Shown piece after piece: positions 37,156 to 47,991 of a stretch of DNA of 64,000 nucleotides. The notes below the pieces were generated by a model, which saw only the letters and a program-made list of their open reading frames with translations, did not search any database and was not told the origin of the DNA. A program made the position numbers and the translations under genes. Numbering within the stretch: position 1 is the stretch's first letter; the number at the start of each line of letters is the position of its first letter. This stretch comes from Paracoccus sphaerophysae (GTDB lineage: Bacteria > Pseudomonadota > Alphaproteobacteria > Rhodobacterales > Rhodobacteraceae): the NCBI RefSeq assembly GCF_000763805.1, contig NZ_JRKS01000003.1, positions 52,508 through 116,507 on the forward strand, read 5' to 3'.

Positions 37156-37740
37156 TCAGGCGCCCTGCCCGGCCTGGGCGGTCGTCAGCCGCGTCACCCC
37201 GTCCTCGGCATCCTCCTGATGGGGGTTGATCGCCAGGCTGGCGCGATAGGCTTCCAGCGCGCGGGCCGTGTCGCCGGTGTCTTCCAGCATCGACCCCAGC
37301 AGCGTCAGCGAGGGCCAGTGCCGCGGTTCCAGCGCCAGGGCACGGGCCAGATCCTCGGCCGCCGGCCCGGTCTGGCCGGCCATGAAGAACGCCACCGCCC
37401 GAGCCGCCCAGCCCGAGGCGAAGTCGGGCGCGTTCTCGGTCAGCGCGGTCAGGTGGCCCACGGCCGCCAGCGCGTCGCCCGCGTCCAGCGCCGCCTCGCC
37501 GCGCATCAGCAGGAAATCCAGCGACGCCGAACCCGACCGCGACCACGCGCGCTCGATATCCGACTGGGCGCGCATCCACGCATCGCCCTCGGGTTCGGCC
37601 AGTTCGGCGAACAGCGCGTCCATTTCGTCGGCCGTCTGGGCGCCCAGCGGGGGCGCCGACAGCGTCATCGTCAGGATAGCGGCGCCGATTGCCGTCGCGG
37701 CACACTGGAACTGGGGAAGGCGCAGGCGCATATGACCCAT
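37156..37740 (-). CDS. Exported TPR-repeat protein
   Basis: A 194-residue protein with a signal peptide (hydrophobic AATAIGAAILTMTLSAPPLGA, cleavage expected after GAQ or LGA). Two to three TPR units follow, such as GWAARAVAFFMAGQTGPAAEDLARAL and SLTLLGSMLEDTGDTARALEAYRASL. TPRs mediate protein contacts; the partner is unknown. A second methionine at 37731 is also possible as start. It ends four bases before the helicase start, so the two are likely co-transcribed. Confidence 0.85.
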   Translation of the reverse strand: MGHMRLRLPQFQCAATAIGAAILTMTLSAPPLGAQTADEMDALFAELAEPEGDAWMRAQSDIERAWSRSGSASLDFLLMRGEAALDAGDALAAVGHLTALTENAPDFASGWAARAVAFFMAGQTGPAAEDLARALALEPRHWPSLTLLGSMLEDTGDTARALEAYRASLAINPHQEDAEDGVTRLTTAQAGQGA

Positions 37741-37781
37741 GTAATGCCTAGCGCGCCGCGGCGCCAGATTTCAGGGAGAAG

Positions 37782-38069
37782 ATGATGAGTGCAGTGATCG
37801 ACGGCGCCGTGAAGGCCCTTCAGGACAAGATTACCTCGTTCGACGGCACCGCCAAGTTCGTGGTCGAGGGCGAGGGCGCCATCATGATCGACGGCCAGGG
37901 CGTGCGCGCCGGCGACGACGACGCCGAGGTCACCCTGACCGCCAGCCGCGACACCTTCGAGGGCATCCTGAACGGCGACACCAACCCGACCATGGCCTAC
38001 ATGTCGGGCAAGCTGAAGATTGACGGCTCGCTGCCCACCGCGATGAAGCTGGGCGCGGCGCTGTCCTGA
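37782..38069 (+). CDS. SCP2 sterol-carrier-like lipid-binding protein
   Basis: A 95-residue single-domain SCP2 protein. It has the hydrophobic lipid-binding pattern KFVVEGEGAIMIDG and the family end MSGKLKIDGSLPTAMKLGAAL. SCP2 proteins bind fatty acyl or isoprenoid lipids in the cytoplasm. Two adjacent methionines are possible starts. The hydrolase gene follows 18 bases later and may share its transcript. Confidence 0.92.
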   Translation: MMSAVIDGAVKALQDKITSFDGTAKFVVEGEGAIMIDGQGVRAGDDDAEVTLTASRDTFEGILNGDTNPTMAYMSGKLKIDGSLPTAMKLGAALS

Positions 38070-38087
38070 TCCAAGGCGGAGGCGACG

Positions 38088-39062
38088 ATGCCCGATCTCG
38101 CCCCTGACCACCGGCGCGGCGCGGGCCTTGACCCGGCGCCGTTCCATCAACTGCCGGGGGACACCCGCGCGCCCGCGCAGACCTTCTTCGTCCGCGCCGA
38201 GGACGGCATCCGCCTGCGGCTGGGGCTGTGGCGGCCGGACGGCGCCCCCTCGGGCACCGTCCTGCTGTTCCCCGGCCGCACGGAATACCTGGAAAAATAC
38301 GCCCCCGTCGTCCCCCGGCTGACCGCAGCCGGGCTGGCGGTGCTGGGGATCGACTGGCGCGGCCAGGGCGCATCCGACCGGCTGCTGGCCGATCCTCGGC
38401 CCGGCCACATCACCGATTTCGCGGCCTATCAATCCGACGTGGTCGAGATGGTGGTCGCCGCGCAGGCGCTGGACCTGCCGCGGCCGTGGCATCTGCTGGC
38501 CCATTCGATGGGCGGCTGCATCGGGCTGTCGGCGCTGCTGAACGGGCTGCCGGTTGCGACCGCGTCGTTCTCGTCGCCGATGTGGGGTCTGGAGCGGCGG
38601 CTGATGCCCAGCCCGGTCATCACCGGCATCGCCCGCGCGGCGGGGCGGATCGGCCGCGCCGACCGTTCCGCCATTGGCACTGGCGGCGGCGGCACCTATC
38701 TGCTGGATGCGCCGTTCCGCGGCAATTTCCTGACCGGCGACGCGGTGGAATGGGCGCGGCTGGTCGCCGAGGCCGGCAGCTGGCCAGAGCTGACGCTGGG
38801 CGGCGCGACCTATGCCTGGGTCGGCGCGGCGATGGCCGAATGCGCCCGGCTGGCCGCCCTGCCCTCGCCCGACCTGCCGGCGCTGATCGGGCTGGGCGCG
38901 CGGGAAAAGGTCGTCTCGCCCGGCGCGATCCGCGACCGCGCCGCACGCTGGGACGGCGCCCGCCTGCTTGAGCTGCCCGACGCCCGGCACGAGATCATGT
39001 TCGAGGCCGCCCCGGTGCCGGAGACGTTCCTGACCGCGGCGCTGGAGCTGATGGGCGGCTGA
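38088..39062 (+). CDS. Alpha/beta hydrolase (monoacylglycerol lipase/lysophospholipase-like)
   Basis: A 324-residue hydrolase. The nucleophile elbow is LLAHSMGGCIG (catalytic serine), the oxyanion region LLFPGRTEYLEKY, and conserved WRGQGASDR follows. The C-terminal LLELPDARHEIMFE supplies the catalytic histidine. It resembles lysophospholipase L2 (PldB) family members of alphaproteobacteria. With the SCP2 gene it could form a lipid-handling pair. A truncated ATP-grasp frame begins at its stop. Confidence 0.9.
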   Translation: MPDLAPDHRRGAGLDPAPFHQLPGDTRAPAQTFFVRAEDGIRLRLGLWRPDGAPSGTVLLFPGRTEYLEKYAPVVPRLTAAGLAVLGIDWRGQGASDRLLADPRPGHITDFAAYQSDVVEMVVAAQALDLPRPWHLLAHSMGGCIGLSALLNGLPVATASFSSPMWGLERRLMPSPVITGIARAAGRIGRADRSAIGTGGGGTYLLDAPFRGNFLTGDAVEWARLVAEAGSWPELTLGGATYAWVGAAMAECARLAALPSPDLPALIGLGAREKVVSPGAIRDRAARWDGARLLELPDARHEIMFEAAPVPETFLTAALELMGG

Positions 39063-39703
39063 GCGTCCTCGCAGACTGGTTCAGCCAACCCGCCGCCGAC
39101 AGCAAGGAGCAGCCCGGCGCGGTCAGGTCCGCCCGCGAACTGCGCGAGACCGCGCGCAAGGGCAGGTCGTTGAGCCCTGACGAGATCCCCCGCGGATCGC
39201 TCTGCCCCGACACACTGATGATGCTGACGTCGCCGGCGCACATCCTCAAGGAATGGCGGATCTGGGTGGTCGGCGACCGGGTGGTCACCTTCTCGCTTTA
39301 CAAGGAGGGCGCGCGAGTCACCTATCGCCCCGGAATCGGCGACGACGCGCTCGGCTTTGCGCGGATGCTGGTGGCGCGCAATCCGGCCTGTGCGCCGGCT
39401 TGCGTCATGGACATCTGCGGGACGGATGACGGGCTGCGCCTGCTCGAAACGAACTGTATCAACGCCAGGGGTTTTTACGCCGCCGATGTCGTCCGTCTGG
39501 CCGGCGCCATCGACGCCCGGCGTGAGGGTACCACGCGGCTCAGCGGCCCTCGTCCGCCCCACCCTCCCGCATCGACCTCACCGCCGCGACCAGCGCGCGG
39601 GTCGAGCCGTCCTGGCTCTCGGCAGGCGCGCCGTCCAGCAGCGGGGCGAGTTGCAGGGCCAGCTCCTTGCCCAGTTCCACCCCCCACTGGTCAAAGCTGT
39701 TGA
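39063..39703 (+). pseudogene. Truncated ATP-grasp (DUF4343-like) remnant
   Basis: The open frame encodes the C-terminal half of an ATP-grasp protein: ILKEWRIWVVGDRVVTFSLY, then CVMDICGTDDGLRLLETNCI with metal-binding D, E and N residues, then ARGFYAADVVRLAGAID. The N-terminal part is missing because the frame upstream is occupied by the hydrolase gene. No ATG is present; the first plausible start is the TTG at 39170. Recognisable similarity ends near 39515, and the frame then runs over the 3' end of pgi (from 39540). It is either a decayed remnant or a small protein; I favour remnant. Confidence 0.65.
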
Positions 39704-41165
39704 TGCCCAGGATCACGCCCTCGACGAACACCCGGTGTTCGTACAGCGCCACGATCTGGCCCAGCGTGAACGGGGTCAGCCGCGGGATCAGCAGCGTCGT
39801 CGAGGGGCGGTTGCCCGGAAACACCCGGTGCCGCGCCTGGCGGTCCAGCTCGGCGCCCTCCAGCCCCTTGTCGGCCATGAGGACCCGCGCCTCGTCCAGC
39901 GAGCGGCCGCGCATCAGCGCCTTGCTTTGCGCAAGGCAGTTGGCGATCAGCAGGCGCTGGTGGTGATCCAGCTCGGGTTCTTCGCCCTGCGCGACGGCGA
40001 TGAACTCGCAGGGCACGACCTGGGTGCCCTGGTGGATCAGCTGATAGAAGGCGTGCTGGCCGTTGGTCCCCGGCTCTCCCCACACGATGGGGCCGGATGG
40101 GCGGACCGCATCGGCGCCGTCCATCGTCACCCGCTTGCCGTTCGATTCCATTTCCAGCTGCTGCAGATAGGCCGGCAGCCGGATCAGGCGGTTGGCATAG
40201 GGCAGCACGGCGCGGGTCGGATAGCCGCAGACCTGATGGTGCCAGATGCCGGTCAGGGCCAGCAGGACCGGCAGGTTCGCCTCCAGCGGGGCGGTGCGGA
40301 AATGGTCGTCCATGGCCCGGCCGCCGGCGAGGAAGTCGTCGAAGCGGTCCGGTCCGATCCCCAGCATCAGCGCCAGCCCGATCGGTCCCCAGACCGAATA
40401 GCGTCCGCCGACCCAGTCGGCGAAGCCGAAGACCCGGTCGCTGTCGATGCCGAACTGCGCCGTCCGGCCTAACGCGGTCGAGACCGCAGCGAACTGGTCG
40501 GCCGGGTGGCGCACGGCGCGGCCCATCCAGGCCCGCACGGTTTCGGCGTTGGTCATCGTCTCGATGGTGGTGAAGGTCTTGGACGCCACGACCACCAGCG
40601 TCGTGGTCGGGTCCAGCCCCTTCAGCGTGTCGGCGGCATCGGCCCCGTCCACGTTGGAAATGAAATGCAGCCGCGGCCCGTCCATCCACGGCGCGAGCGC
40701 ATGAGCGGCCATCACCGGGCCGAGGTCGGACCCGCCGATCCCGATGTTCACCACATCCGTATAGGCCCCGCCTTGGCCGCTGATCGTGCCCGACCGGATG
40801 CGGTCGGCAAAGCGGCGCATCCGGTCCAGCGTGTCATGGACGTCGGGAACCACGTCGCGGCCATCGACCGTGACCGGGCCGCGCGCGGCGCGCAGGGCGG
40901 TGTGCAGCACGGCCCGACCCTCTGTCTCGTTGATCCGCTCGCCCGCGAACATCGCGTCGCGGCGGGCCGGCACGTCGGCGGCCAGCGCCAGCAGCAGGTC
41001 GCGCGCGTCGGCGTCGATGGCGGTCTTGGACCAGTCGAACAGCAGCCCGTCCGCCGCGGTGGAAAACCCGCGCGCCCGGTCGGGGTCGGCCTGGAACAGG
41101 GCGGCGATCGCGCGATCCTCGGTCGCGGCGCGATGGGCGGCAAGGCTGCTCCACGGATCGGTCAT
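39540..41165 (-). CDS. pgi: Glucose-6-phosphate isomerase
   Basis: Interconverts glucose 6-phosphate and fructose 6-phosphate. The 541-residue protein has the signatures [16 protein letters not shown] and [15 protein letters not shown], the catalytic Glu in [20 protein letters not shown], and the C-terminal [16 protein letters not shown] start at the ATG at 41165 ([11 protein letters not shown]) because the earlier ATG at 41201 would overlap pgl. It is the last gene of zwf-pgl-pgi. An unrelated convergent frame overlaps its 3' 160 bases. Confidence 0.96.
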   Translation of the reverse strand: MTDPWSSLAAHRAATEDRAIAALFQADPDRARGFSTAADGLLFDWSKTAIDADARDLLLALAADVPARRDAMFAGERINETEGRAVLHTALRAARGPVTVDGRDVVPDVHDTLDRMRRFADRIRSGTISGQGGAYTDVVNIGIGGSDLGPVMAAHALAPWMDGPRLHFISNVDGADAADTLKGLDPTTTLVVVASKTFTTIETMTNAETVRAWMGRAVRHPADQFAAVSTALGRTAQFGIDSDRVFGFADWVGGRYSVWGPIGLALMLGIGPDRFDDFLAGGRAMDDHFRTAPLEANLPVLLALTGIWHHQVCGYPTRAVLPYANRLIRLPAYLQQLEMESNGKRVTMDGADAVRPSGPIVWGEPGTNGQHAFYQLIHQGTQVVPCEFIAVAQGEEPELDHHQRLLIANCLAQSKALMRGRSLDEARVLMADKGLEGAELDRQARHRVFPGNRPSTTLLIPRLTPFTLGQIVALYEHRVFVEGVILGINSFDQWGVELGKELALQLAPLLDGAPAESQDGSTRALVAAVRSMREGGADEGR

Positions 41166-41190
41166 CTGCGCATCCTCACTCGGTGACACA

Positions 41191-41859
41191 TCAATCGGCA
41201 TAATGGACGACGAGCCCCTTCCAGAAGGCGCGGATCGGCGCCTCTTCGGGGGAGAGGCCGGCGGCGCGGTCCAGGGCGGCGCGCTTGTCGGCGCCGGTGA
41301 TCATCAGGACCGCCTCGGGGGCCGAGGAAAGTGCCGGCAGCGACAGCGTCACCCGCGGTTCGGCCAGCGCCTCGCCCCGGATCGGCAGGACCGCGGGGGC
41401 GTCGGGGGCGAGCGCCGCGGCCAGACCCTCGGCGCCGGGAAACAGGCTCGCGGTGTGCATGTCGTCGCCCATGCCCAGCATCAGCACCGACAGGGGCAGC
41501 AGCGGCGCCACCCGCTCGGCGGCGGCCGCGGCGCCGGCATCGGGGTCCAGACCCTCGGTATACAGCTCGACCAGCTCGGCGGCGGCGCCCTCGTCGATGA
41601 GGTTGCGGCGGATCAGGCGAGCGTTGGACCGGGCGTGGTCGGCCGGCACCCAGCGTTCGTCACCGGGCACCACCACGACGCGGCCCCAGTCCAGCCGCGC
41701 CGCGGCCAGCGCCTTGAAGACCGGCAGCGGAGTCGACCCGCCGGGCAGGCACAGGGCGGCGCGGTCGCGCGTGTTCAGCGCCATGCCCAGCGCGTCGGTG
41801 ATGTGCTGCGCGACGGCCAGCGTCAGCGCCTCGCGGTCGGGATGTTCGATCAGTTTCAT
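41191..41859 (-). CDS. pgl: 6-phosphogluconolactonase
   Basis: Hydrolyses 6-phosphogluconolactone to 6-phosphogluconate. The 222-residue DevB-type protein has [33 protein letters not shown] and [17 protein letters not shown], the phosphate-binding blocks of the family. It lies between zwf and pgi with 6- and 25-base gaps in one operon, supplying the Entner-Doudoroff and pentose phosphate pathways. Confidence 0.96.
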   Translation of the reverse strand: MKLIEHPDREALTLAVAQHITDALGMALNTRDRAALCLPGGSTPLPVFKALAAARLDWGRVVVVPGDERWVPADHARSNARLIRRNLIDEGAAAELVELYTEGLDPDAGAAAAAERVAPLLPLSVLMLGMGDDMHTASLFPGAEGLAAALAPDAPAVLPIRGEALAEPRVTLSLPALSSAPEAVLMITGADKRAALDRAAGLSPEEAPIRAFWKGLVVHYAD

Positions 41860-41865
41860 GATCTC

Positions 41866-43317
41866 TCAGGCCTTGATCTCGCGCCAGCGGCGCCCGTCGC
41901 GGTGCATCAGGCCCAACGCCTGATCCGGGCCGCTGGTGCCCGGGTCATAGGGCTCGGGCCGGGCGGAGCCGCTTTCCCAGGCCGAAATCACCGGATCGGC
42001 CCAGGCCCAGGCGGCCTCGACCTCGTCGCCGCGCATGAACAGCGTCTGGTTGCCGCGGATCACGTCGGTGATCAGCCGTTCATAGGCATCCGGCATGTCG
42101 GTGCCGTCGGGCCCCAGCGCCTCGGCAAAGCTCATGTCCAGTGGCACCTGCACCAGCCGCATGCCCCCCGGACCCGGTTCCTTGATGTTCACCTTGAGGT
42201 TCATGCCCTCGTTTGGTTGCAGCCGGATGACGAGCTGGTTGGTCTGCGGCTCGCCGGTGTCGTCAAAGATCGAATGCGGCGGCTCGCGGAAGACGACGGC
42301 GATCTCGCTGGTCCGCGCCCGCAGCCGTTTGCCGGTGCGCAGATAGAACGGCACCCCCTGCCAGCGCCAGTTGGCGATCCGCAGCTTGAGCGCGACGAAG
42401 CTTTCGGTGCGGCTGTCGGGGTTCTCGGCATCGGCAAGATAGCCCGCCTCGGCCCCGCCGGCGCCATATTGCCCGCGCACGATGTCCGCAGGCGGGATCG
42501 GCTCGAGCGCCCGGATCACCTTCAGCTTCTCGTCGCGCACCGCGTTGGGGTCAAAGTGGAAGGGCGGCTCCATCGCGATCAGGCAGACCAGCTGCATCAG
42601 GTGGTTCTGCACCATGTCGCGCATCGCGCCGGACTGGTCATAATAGGCGCCGCGCCCGGCGACGCCTACCGTCTCGGCCACGGTTATCTGGACATGGTCA
42701 ATGTAATGGGCGTTCCACAGCGGCTCGAACAGCATGTTGGCAAAGCGCACGGCCATCAGGTTCTGGACCGTCTCTTTGCCCAGGTAATGGTCGATCCGAT
42801 AGATCTGGCGTTCCGCGAAATGCCGCGCCAGCGTCTCGTTCAGGGCGCGGGCCGAGGCGAGATCGCGGCCGAAGGGCTTTTCGACGACGATGCGGGCGTC
42901 GGGGCCGGCGATGTCGTGGCGGGCGAGGCGTTCGGCCAGGTCCCCGAACAGGGACGGCGCGACCGAGAAATAGAACGCCTGCACCACGCCCGGACGCATC
43001 CGGGCGCGCAGCTCGGCCCAGCCGCCCTCGCCCCTGGCGTCGATCGGGACATAGGACAGCCGGTCCAGGAACCCCGGCAGTTCCGGCGAATCCCTGCGCG
43101 AGGTGTCGAATTCGGCGATGGCGGCGCGGACGTCGTCGCGGAAGGCCGCGTCGTCCATGTCGGTGCGGGCGGCGCCGATGATCCGCGCGCCTTGGGGGAA
43201 CTGCCCGGCGGCGTGGCGCCGGAACAGCCCGGGCAGGATCTTGCGGCGCGCCAGGTCGCCGGTCGCGCCGAAGATGACGAGGTCGAAATCCTCAACCTGG
43301 ATAAGCCGCGATACCAT
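41866..43317 (-). CDS. zwf: Glucose-6-phosphate 1-dehydrogenase
   Basis: Oxidises glucose 6-phosphate to 6-phosphogluconolactone with NADP or NAD. The 483-residue protein has the coenzyme fingerprint IFGATGDLARRKILP, the conserved EKPFGRD and the active-site motif RIDHYLGKE. It is the first gene of zwf-pgl-pgi; there is no edd/eda here, although the product feeds that pathway in most Rhodobacteraceae. It lies 63 bases downstream of pckA on the same strand. Confidence 0.97.
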   Translation of the reverse strand: MVSRLIQVEDFDLVIFGATGDLARRKILPGLFRRHAAGQFPQGARIIGAARTDMDDAAFRDDVRAAIAEFDTSRRDSPELPGFLDRLSYVPIDARGEGGWAELRARMRPGVVQAFYFSVAPSLFGDLAERLARHDIAGPDARIVVEKPFGRDLASARALNETLARHFAERQIYRIDHYLGKETVQNLMAVRFANMLFEPLWNAHYIDHVQITVAETVGVAGRGAYYDQSGAMRDMVQNHLMQLVCLIAMEPPFHFDPNAVRDEKLKVIRALEPIPPADIVRGQYGAGGAEAGYLADAENPDSRTESFVALKLRIANWRWQGVPFYLRTGKRLRARTSEIAVVFREPPHSIFDDTGEPQTNQLVIRLQPNEGMNLKVNIKEPGPGGMRLVQVPLDMSFAEALGPDGTDMPDAYERLITDVIRGNQTLFMRGDEVEAAWAWADPVISAWESGSARPEPYDPGTSGPDQALGLMHRDGRRWREIKA

Positions 43318-43380
43318 CGTTCCCTCGTCCGTTCGTCCCGCAGAGGGCGAGCCGGCCGATCGGTGGCGGCGCGCCTGGGT

Positions 43381-44976
<1,596 letters not shown>

Positions 44977-45100
44977 GCCGGTACTCCTTGGACGGGGCGG
45001 GGTCGCCTTGGGCGTCCCTATATCATGGCGTTTTGATGAAGGAAGGCAGCGAGAGGTGGCAGTTAGCGCAACCAGTCATGTTTAGCGTTATCACCGCCCG

Positions 45101-45520
45101 ATGACCGGACGGACGCTTCACGCCAGCGCGATCGCGATGGGGTCGCGGGGGCTGCTGATCCTTGGCCCGTCCGGCGCCGGCAAGTCGGCGCTGGCGCTGG
45201 ATCTGATGTCGCGCGGGGCGGCGCTGGTCGCCGACGACCGGGTGGCGCTGGGGGCGCAGGACGGGGTGCTGATTGCGCGCTGCCCGCCGACGCTGGTGGG
45301 GCGGATCGAGGCGCGGGGGGTCGGCATCCTGAACGCCGCGCCCGCCGGGCCGACCGCGGTGGCGCTGGTGGTCGACCTGGGGCAGGCCGAAACCGATCGC
45401 CTGCCGCCCTTGCGGACCATCACCCTGTGCGGGGTCCGCTTGCCTCTTGTCTTGGGTCCGCTGCACCCTCATCTTGGTGCTGCGCTGCGGCAGATGCTGC
45501 TGGCCGGGCGCACCGACTGA
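45101..45520 (+). CDS. hprK: HPr kinase/phosphorylase, short alphaproteobacterial form
   Basis: A 139-residue HprK containing only the catalytic domain; Firmicute enzymes are about 310 residues with an extra N-terminal domain. Walker A is GPSGAGKSALALDLM at residues 22-36, and RGAALVADDRV and RIEARGVGIL are the other family blocks. It would phosphorylate HPr on its regulatory serine. It heads hprK-rapZ-IIA-HPr, a regulatory phosphotransferase module controlling carbon metabolism. Confidence 0.93.
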   Translation: MTGRTLHASAIAMGSRGLLILGPSGAGKSALALDLMSRGAALVADDRVALGAQDGVLIARCPPTLVGRIEARGVGILNAAPAGPTAVALVVDLGQAETDRLPPLRTITLCGVRLPLVLGPLHPHLGAALRQMLLAGRTD

Positions 45521-45550
45521 GGGCTGCGACTGAAGGCTGCGATTGATGCC

Positions 45551-46558
45551 GTGACTGATCCTCACGCGCGGATCCGGGGGACTGACCGCTTGGACGGCAA
45601 CGACATAGGGCATCGCGACCCAGCCGGCGGCGACGCCGATTCGCAGGCGCAGCGGCTGGTGCTGGTCACCGGCCCGTCGGGCGCGGGCCGCTCGACGGCG
45701 ATCAACGTGCTCGAAGACCTAGGGTTCGAGGCGATCGACAACCTGCCGATGTCCCTGATCCCACGCCTGCTGGACGGCCCGCCCCGCCCGGTGCCGCTGG
45801 CGCTGGGGCTGGATGTGCGGAACCGCGATTTCTCGGCCTCGAACGTGATCGAGCTGATCGACACCCTGACCCGCAATCCGGCCTTTGCGCCCGAGGTCCT
45901 GTATCTCGACTGCGCCACCGAGACACTGGTCCGGCGCTATTCCGAGACCCGGCGGCGGCACCCGCTGGCCGCGGACGGCTCGCCCTCGGACGCGATCACC
46001 GCCGAGCGCGACCTGCTGGCGCCGATTCGGGTCCGCGCCGACGTGCTGATCGACACCACAGAACTGTCGCCGCACGACCTGCGCGCGGAACTCGCCCATG
46101 CCTTCGACAGCCGCGACGGCAACCGCCTGTCGGTGTCGGTGCAAAGCTTCAGCTACAAGCGCGGGGTCCCGCGGGGGCTGGACATGATGTTTGACTGCCG
46201 CTTCCTGGCCAACCCGCACTGGGTCGACGAACTGCGGGCGCTGGACGGGCGTGACGCGGCGGTGCGGGCGCATGTGACCGCCGATCCGCGCTTTGCCGAA
46301 TATTTCCAGCGGGTCCGGGATCTGATCCTGTTCCTGCTGCCCGCCCATGTCGCCGAGGGCAAGGCGCACCTGGCGATCGGCTTCGGCTGTACCGGGGGGC
46401 AACATCGTTCCGTCACATTGGCGGAAATGATGGCCGACGCGCTTGCGGAACAGGGCTGGCAAGTGTCAAAACGGCACAGGGAACTGGAACGACGGGCCAG
46501 CCAGCCGCGTTCCGTTGACTCGACTCAGGCTGCGCTGGCGGCGGGGATAAACGGATGA
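45551..46558 (+). CDS. rapZ: RapZ/YvcJ-type nucleotide-binding RNase adaptor
   Basis: A 335-residue protein with P-loop [20 protein letters not shown], the Walker B-like LYLDCA and the C-terminal domain [20 protein letters not shown]. In E. coli RapZ guides RNase E to the GlmZ sRNA; in alphaproteobacteria the gene is linked to regulatory PTS genes, as here. The frame has no ATG near the P-loop; the GTG at 45551 gives a 38-residue leader and may be too early. A later GTG or TTG is possible. Confidence 0.92.
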   Translation: MTDPHARIRGTDRLDGNDIGHRDPAGGDADSQAQRLVLVTGPSGAGRSTAINVLEDLGFEAIDNLPMSLIPRLLDGPPRPVPLALGLDVRNRDFSASNVIELIDTLTRNPAFAPEVLYLDCATETLVRRYSETRRRHPLAADGSPSDAITAERDLLAPIRVRADVLIDTTELSPHDLRAELAHAFDSRDGNRLSVSVQSFSYKRGVPRGLDMMFDCRFLANPHWVDELRALDGRDAAVRAHVTADPRFAEYFQRVRDLILFLLPAHVAEGKAHLAIGFGCTGGQHRSVTLAEMMADALAEQGWQVSKRHRELERRASQPRSVDSTQAALAAGING

Positions 46559-46591
46559 GACGGCGCGCGCTCGCCCCATGGTGGAACTGAT

Positions 46592-47005
46592 TTGATCGGT
46601 ATCGTGATCGTGGCGCACGGCGGACTGGCGCGGGAATATCTCTCGGCTGTCGAGCATGTGGTGGGCCCCCAAAGCGGCATCCGTGCCGTCACCATTGAGG
46701 AAGACCACGACCGCGTCGCCAAGCAGGCCGAAATCTGCCACGCCGCCAACGAGGTCGATACCGGCGACGGGGTGGTTATCGTCACCGACCTGTTCGGCGG
46801 CTCGCCGTCGAACCTGTCGATGCCCGCGTGCATCGCCGGCGAACGGCGCATCATCTATGGCGCCAACCTGCCGATGCTCGTCAAGCTGGCCAAGCTACGC
46901 CACCTGGACGTCCCTGCGGCCGCGGAAATGGCGGCCGAGGCAGGGCGCAAGTACATCGACTGCTACGCCCCCGAGGAAACGCCTGCCCGCAGGGCCGTGT
47001 CGTGA
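46592..47005 (+). CDS. PTS EIIA component, mannose family (ManX-like), regulatory
   Basis: A 137-residue EIIA-Man domain. The phosphorylated histidine is His9 in MIGIVIVAHGGLA, and VVIVTDLFGGSPSN is the conserved core. There is no EIIB or EIIC partner here, so it probably acts as a regulator or phosphate sink rather than in sugar uptake. The start codon must be TTG at 46592: the ATG just upstream is followed by an in-frame stop, and family members begin exactly at MIGIV. It overlaps the HPr gene by four bases. Confidence 0.93.
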   Translation: MIGIVIVAHGGLAREYLSAVEHVVGPQSGIRAVTIEEDHDRVAKQAEICHAANEVDTGDGVVIVTDLFGGSPSNLSMPACIAGERRIIYGANLPMLVKLAKLRHLDVPAAAEMAAEAGRKYIDCYAPEETPARRAVS

Positions 47006-47277
47006 CGGAGATCACGCGCGAACTGCGCATCATCAACGAAAAGGGCCTGCACGCGCGCGCCTCGGCCAAGTTCGTCGAGACGGTCGAACGCTTCGACGCC
47101 CGCGCCACCGTCGAGAAGGACGGCGAGCGGGTGGCCGGCAACTCGATCATGGGTCTGCTGATGCTGGTGGCGCCGCGCGGCAGCGCCATCACCGTGACCA
47201 CCACCGGCCCCGAGGCCGAGGCGCTGATGGAGGCTCTGGCCGCGCTGGTCGGCAGCTATTTCGGCGAAGGCCGCTAG
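47002..47277 (+). CDS. HPr phosphocarrier protein
   Basis: A 91-residue HPr. The PEP-phosphorylated histidine is in KGLHARASAKF, and the HprK-target serine is in GNSIMGLLMLVA. Both sites are present, matching the HPr kinase encoded three genes upstream. The GTG start at 47002 overlaps the IIA stop (GTGA), coupling the two. EI (ptsP or ptsI) must be encoded elsewhere. Confidence 0.94.
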   Translation: MTEITRELRIINEKGLHARASAKFVETVERFDARATVEKDGERVAGNSIMGLLMLVAPRGSAITVTTTGPEAEALMEALAALVGSYFGEGR

Positions 47278-47289
47278 GGCCCCGCCCTC

Positions 47290-47901
47290 ATGGCCCGCGA
47301 CAGCTATCACCACGGCAACCTGCGCCAGGCACTGATCGAGGCGACCGTCGGGCTGATCGAGCAGAAGGGCCCGATGGCTTTTACCCTGGCCGAGGCCGCG
47401 CGCCAGGCCGGGGTCAGCGCCGCCGCACCTTATCGCCATTTCGCCGGTCGCGAACAGCTGCTGGAAGAGGTCGCCCGCGTGGGTTTCCTCGACTTTGCCG
47501 AACGGCTCGAGACCGCCTTTGCCGACGGCAAGCCCTCGCCGCTGTCGGCGCTGCTGCGGATGGGCGAGGCCTATCTGACCTATGCCGCCGAAAAGCCCGG
47601 CTATTACATGGCGATGTTCGAATCCGGCCTGTCGATCGCCGGCAATGCCGACCTCGCCGCCGCGGCCGAACGCGCCGAGGACGCCCTGACCCGCGCCGCC
47701 GAGGCGCTGTTCCAGCGCCTGCCCCCCGACCGCCGCCCGCCTTCGGGGATGGTGGCGCATCATATCTGGGCGATGTCGCATGGCGTGGTCGAGCTGTTTG
47801 GCCGCGGCCGGCCCGGGTCGCGCGCGCCGATCTCCGCGTCCGAGATGCTGGAAAGCGGCGTGCTGATCTATCTGCGCGGGCTGGGCGTGATCCCCGACTG
47901 A
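47290..47901 (+). CDS. TetR/AcrR family transcriptional regulator (WHG domain)
   Basis: A 203-residue repressor-like regulator. The N-terminal HTH covers about residues 5-60 (FTLAEAARQAGVSAAAPYRHF), and the C-terminal ligand domain has HHIWAMSHGVVELFGRG, typical of the WHG subgroup. It follows HPr by 12 bases but is probably a separate function. A perfect dyad 69 bases beyond its stop, at the next promoter, is a candidate target. Confidence 0.93.
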   Translation: MARDSYHHGNLRQALIEATVGLIEQKGPMAFTLAEAARQAGVSAAAPYRHFAGREQLLEEVARVGFLDFAERLETAFADGKPSPLSALLRMGEAYLTYAAEKPGYYMAMFESGLSIAGNADLAAAAERAEDALTRAAEALFQRLPPDRRPPSGMVAHHIWAMSHGVVELFGRGRPGSRAPISASEMLESGVLIYLRGLGVIPD

Positions 47902-47969
47902 CCGCGCCCGCGGGGCGCTCGAAATTTTTCGGCCGCCACATTGACGGACAGCCTGGCGCGCGCCATCTG

Positions 47970-47986
47970 TGTTAATGTGATTAACA
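47970..47986. promoter_or_regulatory. Perfect TGTTAAT-GTG-ATTAACA dyad, putative TetR operator
   Basis: Seven-base arms with a three-base spacer lie in an AT-rich patch immediately before the DUF2852 start codon and just past a TTGACG (47941-47946) that could be a -35 element. Bound protein would overlap the transcription start. The adjacent TetR product is the obvious candidate; this is inference. Confidence 0.6.
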
Positions 47987-47991
47987 TTCAC

